Source: Rhodoferax sp. OV413
GTDB taxonomy: Bacteria > Pseudomonadota > Gammaproteobacteria > Burkholderiales > Burkholderiaceae_C
Assembly: GCF_900104385.1 (NCBI RefSeq)
Contig: NZ_FNJA01000001.1
Coordinates: forward strand, 1,276,386-1,340,385
DNA length: 64,000 bases
Reading direction: 5' to 3'
A program made the translations under genes and the position numbers. Within the stretch, counting starts at the first letter, position 1. Every line of letters begins with the position of its first letter. Shown piece after piece: positions 60,264 through 64,000 of the stretch. Under the pieces are notes generated by a model. The model saw nothing but the letters and a program-made list of their open reading frames with translations. It was not told where the DNA came from and made no database searches.

Positions 60264-61268
60264 ATGGCACGCTCCATCAACAAAGGCCCCAAGCCCAGCG
60301 GCGGCTACGCCAAGGTCTCCAGCAAGTCGCTGAAAGACGCCCAAGAAAAAAGCGCCAAGCGCCTGGCGCCTCGGCCCGAACACCCGGGCCTGGGGAAAGC
60401 GGCGCGCGCCGCCAAACGCCCGCCGGCATCGGTGTACGGCGACGCAGCCAACAGCTTGCAGATCGCTCTGCTGGGCGCGCAAAAGCACGGCATCGACAAG
60501 CTGGACGCGCGCATGCTGCTGCTGCACGCACTGGGCAAAAATCCCTTGGATTCCGCCTGGCTGCTGGCCCACGGCCAGGACGCCCTGAGCCCCGCCCAGG
60601 CGGCCGCCTTTGGCAGCGCCTGCACCCGCCGCCGGGCCGGCGAGCCCGTGGCCTACATCACCGGCCACCGCGAGTTCTACGGCATGGATTTGCAGGTGGA
60701 CCCGCGCGTGCTGGTGCCCCGGCCGGACACCGAAATCCTGGTCGACTGGGCGCTGGAGTTGCTGACTGGGAAAACGGCGCCGCAGGTGCTGGACCTGGGC
60801 ACCGGCAGTGGCGCCATCGCCTTGGCAATCCAGAAAACCCGGCCGGATGCACGGGTCACGGCAGTGGACTTGAGCGCCGATGCCCTGGCCGTGGCGCAAG
60901 CCAATGCGGCGCGGCTGGCCTTGCCTGTGCAGTTCATCCAAAGCTCTTGGCTGGCGCAGGTGGAAGGCGTGTTCCAGCTGGTCGTTTCCAACCCGCCATA
61001 CATCGTGGACACCGACCCGCATCTGCCCGCGCTGGCCCACGAGCCGCGCAGCGCCTTGACGGCGGGCAGCGATGGGCTGGAGGACATCCGCCAAATCATC
61101 ACCCAGGCCGCACCGCAGCTGCAGGCCCAGGGCTGGCTGCTGCTGGAGCACGGCTATGACCAGGCTGCGTCGGTACGCGCCCTGCTGGAACAGGTGGGCT
61201 ACTCCCAGGTGCAGTCGCGGCAGGATCTGGCCGGGATAGAACGCTGCAGCGGCGGGCAGAAAATATGA
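60264..61268 (+). CDS. prmC: Release factor glutamine methyltransferase PrmC with basic N-terminal extension
   Basis: 334 residues. The core (about 62-334) matches PrmC: SAM motif VLDLGTGSGAIALA and catalytic NPPYI. It methylates the GGQ glutamine of RF1/RF2. The first 60 residues are Lys/Arg/Ala/Pro-rich and have no counterpart in the 277-residue E. coli protein. The ATG at 60264 has AAGGA 7 nt upstream, supporting this start. It lies 14 bp after prfA. Confidence 0.92.
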   Translation: MARSINKGPKPSGGYAKVSSKSLKDAQEKSAKRLAPRPEHPGLGKAARAAKRPPASVYGDAANSLQIALLGAQKHGIDKLDARMLLLHALGKNPLDSAWLLAHGQDALSPAQAAAFGSACTRRRAGEPVAYITGHREFYGMDLQVDPRVLVPRPDTEILVDWALELLTGKTAPQVLDLGTGSGAIALAIQKTRPDARVTAVDLSADALAVAQANAARLALPVQFIQSSWLAQVEGVFQLVVSNPPYIVDTDPHLPALAHEPRSALTAGSDGLEDIRQIITQAAPQLQAQGWLLLEHGYDQAASVRALLEQVGYSQVQSRQDLAGIERCSGGQKI

Positions 61269-61276
61269 GTGTTTTA

Positions 61277-61325
61277 GGCCTCTAGCGCTTATTGAATATG
61301 CGCAAGCAGCTACAATATATGTAGC
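61277..61325 (+). repeat. Two-hairpin dispersed repeat, copy J
   Basis: GGCCTCTAGCGCTTATT-GAATATGCGC is followed by GCTAC-AATATAT-GTAGC (perfect 5-bp stem). It starts 8 bp after the prmC stop, upstream of grxD. Confidence 0.82.
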
Positions 61326-61435
61326 AAATCAAGATATCGGGCATCCCTGGTCAAAACGGGGACACCCACAGGCGTACGCCCCGTCGCCGCACCCGAGGTG
61401 AAATAATGGGAGTTTGCTTTCCAAGGAGTCTCATG

Positions 61436-61762
61436 ATGAGCGACACACAACAACGCATCGATGCACTGGTCAAATCCAACGAAGTTCTGCTGTTCATGAA
61501 GGGCAATGCGAGCTTCCCGCAATGCGGTTTCTCTGGCCGTGCGATCCAGCTACTGAAGGCCAGCGGCGTGGATACCAAGACCATCAAGACCGTCAATGTG
61601 CTGGAAGACGACGAAATCCGCCAGGGCATCAAGGAATACAGCAATTGGCCGACGATTCCGCAGCTCTACGTCAAGGGCGAATTCGTTGGTGGCTCGGACA
61701 TCATGATGGACATGTACGAATCTGGTGAACTGCAACAGGTACTGGGCACCACGCCCACCTGA
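61436..61762 (+). CDS. grxD: Monothiol glutaredoxin (Grx4/GrxD family)
   Basis: 108 residues from ATG 61436, 7 nt after AAGGAG; an adjacent ATG at 61433 is also possible. The monothiol active site is CGFS in [29 protein letters not shown] forms the glutathione/Fe-S site. It acts in iron-sulfur cluster transfer. It is behind repeat J. Confidence 0.95.
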   Translation: MSDTQQRIDALVKSNEVLLFMKGNASFPQCGFSGRAIQLLKASGVDTKTIKTVNVLEDDEIRQGIKEYSNWPTIPQLYVKGEFVGGSDIMMDMYESGELQQVLGTTPT

Positions 61763-61910
61763 GCCTGCACGCTTTTGTGCACCGCGCTGTGGCGCCCAGC
61801 CCACAGCCCACAAATAGCTCCGCTTAGCGGCACTATTCCACGTCTCCTGCCATGGTGCGCTGGCACGGCTTATGCTGAAATGAAGCTGTGCCAGCAACCA
61901 GGAGAAATCG

Positions 61911-62906
61911 ATGGAATCCCGCAGCCTTGTACCGCATGCATCCTCGTTCCAATTGCCTGTCGCCAACGTGCGCAGCGTGTTCCAGCCGCACGACGTAGAG
62001 CGCAAGCTCGCCAAACTCCCCAGCCGAGAACACGAAAACCTGCGCAGCACCTACGAGCGCATGCTGGAGCGCGGACCCGACCGCTTTCAGGTCAAGCCAT
62101 CCGGCATCCCTGAGATGTCGGCGCTGTACCAAACCCTGCCCAACTTCACCGAAGTGCTGGACGACGTAAAACGCCACGTCGCCCTGAGCCAGGACAGTCG
62201 TGACGGTTTGGAGGTCACGCCGATTCTGCTGCTCGGCCTGCCTGGCATCGGCAAGACCCATTTCGCCAAGAAGCTGGCCGACCTGCTGGGTACCGGCATG
62301 AACCTGGTACCCATGAGCTCCATGACCGCAGGCTGGCTGCTGTCGGGCTCCTCATCCCAATGGAAAGGCGCCAAGCCTGGCAAGGTGTTCGAGGCACTGG
62401 TGGACGGGGAATACGCCAACCCGGTGATCGTGGTCGACGAGATCGACAAAGCCAGCGCCGATGCGCAATACGACCCGCTGGGCGCGCTCTACAGCCTGCT
62501 GGAGCACGATACGGCGCAGAACTTCATGGATGAGTTCGCCGAGGTGGCCATCGATGCGAGCCAGGTGATCTGGATCACCACGGCCAACGACGCACGCGGC
62601 ATCCCGGAGCCGATCCTGAACCGCATGAATGTGTTTGAGATCGAACCACCCTCGCCAGAAGCGGCACGGCAGATCGCCCGCAATCTCTACACGTCCATCC
62701 GTGCCGAGCATGGTTGGGGCGAACGCTTTGCACCAGATCTCCACAACGACCTGCAGGATGCCTTGTCGGAACTTGCACCTCGGGAAATGCGCCGGGCGCT
62801 GATGACCGGCTTTGGCAATGCCCGGCTCGACGGGCGCGACACCGTGCGGGTGGACGACCTGCCGCGCGCCACGCAGCACAAAGGCCGTATGGGCTTTATC
62901 CAGTAG
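61911..62906 (+). CDS. Lon-like AAA+ ATPase without protease domain
   Basis: 331 residues. Walker A is GLPGIGKTH (about 109-117), Walker B VIVVDEIDKAS, sensor 1 WITTAND, and the Arg finger is in PILNRMNVFEI. The core resembles the ATPase domain of Lon, but it ends after the small helical domain and has neither the Ser-Lys protease domain nor the Lon N-domain. It is probably a stand-alone unfoldase or remodelling factor. It is convergent, 12 bp from the protease gene. Partner unknown. Confidence 0.8.
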   Translation: MESRSLVPHASSFQLPVANVRSVFQPHDVERKLAKLPSREHENLRSTYERMLERGPDRFQVKPSGIPEMSALYQTLPNFTEVLDDVKRHVALSQDSRDGLEVTPILLLGLPGIGKTHFAKKLADLLGTGMNLVPMSSMTAGWLLSGSSSQWKGAKPGKVFEALVDGEYANPVIVVDEIDKASADAQYDPLGALYSLLEHDTAQNFMDEFAEVAIDASQVIWITTANDARGIPEPILNRMNVFEIEPPSPEAARQIARNLYTSIRAEHGWGERFAPDLHNDLQDALSELAPREMRRALMTGFGNARLDGRDTVRVDDLPRATQHKGRMGFIQ

Positions 62907-62918
62907 CCGGGAGCTGCT

Positions 62919-63728
62919 TCAGTTGGCTTTGTGTCGCTGCAAAAGCTGCTTCACAAAGTTGGCTGGGATCGCGTAGGTAATGCCGGTGGGCTGGCTGATG
63001 GCCGATTCCTTGGTGCCTTTGATAAACACCATGTTGATGATGCCCACCACCTCACCAGTATCTACATCGAACAAGGGGCCTCCGCTGTTGCCGGGATAGG
63101 CGGTTCCGTCCAGCTGGAAGATGTCGAAACTGCCGTCTCGGAGGCTGCGAATGGACTTCTCCGTGAGCTGCTGGCCCGTAGGGGCTGGCAACACAATCGG
63201 GGTGATGGACGACACCACAGCCCGGTGCGTCACCGGAGAAAACCCGAGCGCGCCGCCTATCGGAAAACCCATCAGCGCCAGCGACTGGCCTTCGCGCACC
63301 GCGTCCGAATCTTTCAAGCGGATACCGACCACGGGGTCACCGCTGAACCGCAGCAGAGCCAGGTCGTGTAAGCGATCTACTTCCAGCACCTGGGCCTGCC
63401 GCGGTTGCAAGCTGCCCTTCGCATCGCGCACCTGGACCACCAACTCTGAGCCAGAACTGTCTTCCGCAGCGCCGTACAGAACATGGGCATTGGTGACAAC
63501 AAAATTGGCGCCCAAGTTTTGGTCAGCGACAACGAACCCGGTCCCACGCATCGTGAAACGCGGGCTGTTCGTACTTTTGTAATAACCCACCACCGAAATG
63601 GAAGGCTTTACTTTGGTAATGGCATCTGCCAAATCCGCATTTGCCAGATTCACATGGCTGCCAATGAGCAAAGCAAAAACTGGTAGGAAAATATTCCAGG
63701 CAATATCTTTCAAGCTAGGCAATATCAT
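62919..63728 (-). CDS. Exported trypsin-like (HtrA-type) serine protease without PDZ
   Basis: 269 residues. The signal peptide ends near ANA-D (31/32). The catalytic triad is His in VTNAHVL, Asp in LHDLALLRF and Ser in GNSGGPLFD. The chain ends shortly after the protease fold (NFVKQLLQRHKAN), so there is no PDZ domain. It is likely a periplasmic peptidase. It lies behind a TPR protein gene on the same strand. Confidence 0.85.
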   Translation of the reverse strand: MILPSLKDIAWNIFLPVFALLIGSHVNLANADLADAITKVKPSISVVGYYKSTNSPRFTMRGTGFVVADQNLGANFVVTNAHVLYGAAEDSSGSELVVQVRDAKGSLQPRQAQVLEVDRLHDLALLRFSGDPVVGIRLKDSDAVREGQSLALMGFPIGGALGFSPVTHRAVVSSITPIVLPAPTGQQLTEKSIRSLRDGSFDIFQLDGTAYPGNSGGPLFDVDTGEVVGIINMVFIKGTKESAISQPTGITYAIPANFVKQLLQRHKAN

Positions 63729-63765
63729 TTTTACCGCCTTTCTGGAGCACCAGCTCCTTCAAATA

Positions 63766-64000
63766 TCACATTCCCTTGAGCACGGCATCTACTTCGGCAT
63801 GTTCAGAAAATTTATCGCCAAGCTTGGCAAGATCATCCAGCAATGGCTTGGCTTTGGTCTTGTCACCTGACTTCAAGTATATTTTTGCAATATTCAACTT
63901 GAATGTCATATTGGTAGGCTGCAGTGCAATCGCCTTATTTTGCCACTCCAGTGCTTTTGCATAATCCCCTTTTTCGGACAGGAGCATGGCCAAAGTATCC
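63766..64000 (-). CDS. C-terminal end of a TPR-repeat protein (5' end beyond the window)
   Basis: The minus-strand frame is open to the right edge, so at least 77 residues are seen: DTLAMLLSEKGDYAKALEWQ, then KAIALQPTNMTFKLNIAKIY and a further helical hairpin. These are TPR repeats. The LDTLAxLLxxxGDYxKAL...LxxLAKLGDKF ending resembles the C-terminus of the PEP-CTERM-system TPR protein PrsT, but the fragment is too short to be certain. Confidence 0.7.
   Translation of the reverse strand, partial: DTLAMLLSEKGDYAKALEWQNKAIALQPTNMTFKLNIAKIYLKSGDKTKAKPLLDDLAKLGDKFSEHAEVDAVLKGM

Overview
The window reads as a chromosomal segment of a betaproteobacterium of the order Burkholderiales, most likely Comamonadaceae (Rhodoferax/Polaromonas-like). 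The grounds are the high-GC coding bias, the ribD-ribE-ribB-ribH-nusB and ybgC-tolQRA blocks, the rplU-rpmA-obgE-proB order, the homogentisate pathway genes, several Bug-type (tripartite tricarboxylate) receptors, a DUF3683-type FAD/Fe-S oxidoreductase, and a two-hairpin intergenic repeat that I associate with Comamonadaceae genomes. I see no phage, insertion sequence, CRISPR array or plasmid function.

Layout. 0-1.3 kb: end of a type IV pilus locus (PilY1 C-terminus, pilE) and a TonB-like protein. 1.3-5.3 kb: riboflavin synthesis plus nusB; the bifunctional RibB has a degenerate GTP cyclohydrolase II half. 5.3-10.3 kb: aminotransferase, ybgC-tolQRA (no tolB/pal behind it), a fumarylacetoacetase-fold hydrolase and a Nudix protein. 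10.3-17.7 kb: lytic transglycosylase, proS, rppH, proB, obgE, rpmA, rplU, ispB and tRNA-Pro(CGG). 17.7-25.1 kb: lrgAB, then the most unusual region of the window. A VpsR-like enhancer-binding regulator and a coiled-coil outer-membrane barrel protein are read leftward. Read rightward are a Gly/Asn/Thr-rich exported protein, a small exported protein, a periplasmic C39 peptidase and a second small exported protein. I interpret this as a Fap-like functional-amyloid or adhesin secretion locus with a recognisable sigma-54 promoter.

25.2-38.5 kb: catabolic genes. These are a LysR-controlled HMG-CoA-lyase-like/CoA-transferase/Bug-receptor cluster, gamma carbonic anhydrase, and the tyrosine/homogentisate pathway (hppD, hmgA, fahA, maiA) with an IclR regulator and a second Bug receptor, followed by an MFS transporter and an AraC regulator. 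38.6-51.3 kb: a leftward housekeeping block (serA, a giant D-2-hydroxyacid dehydrogenase, ubiE, Tim44-domain protein, ubiJ, ubiB, FmdB, DUF502, aspS). 51.5-56.6 kb: glycerol-3-phosphate uptake (ugpB-A-E-C-Q) behind Pho-box-like TGTCA elements. 56.6-64 kb: diguanylate cyclase, hemA, prfA, prmC, grxD, a Lon-like AAA+ ATPase, an HtrA-like protease without PDZ, and the C-terminal end of a TPR protein.

Across the window I found about ten copies, in both orientations, of a roughly 50-bp repeat made of two consecutive hairpins. Most lie between genes, but two or three lie inside coding sequences (ribD, a small membrane protein, probably a lytic transglycosylase) and one supplies the 3' end and stop codon of an AraC-type gene. 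All start-site choices, operators and promoters below are read by eye and have not been computed.
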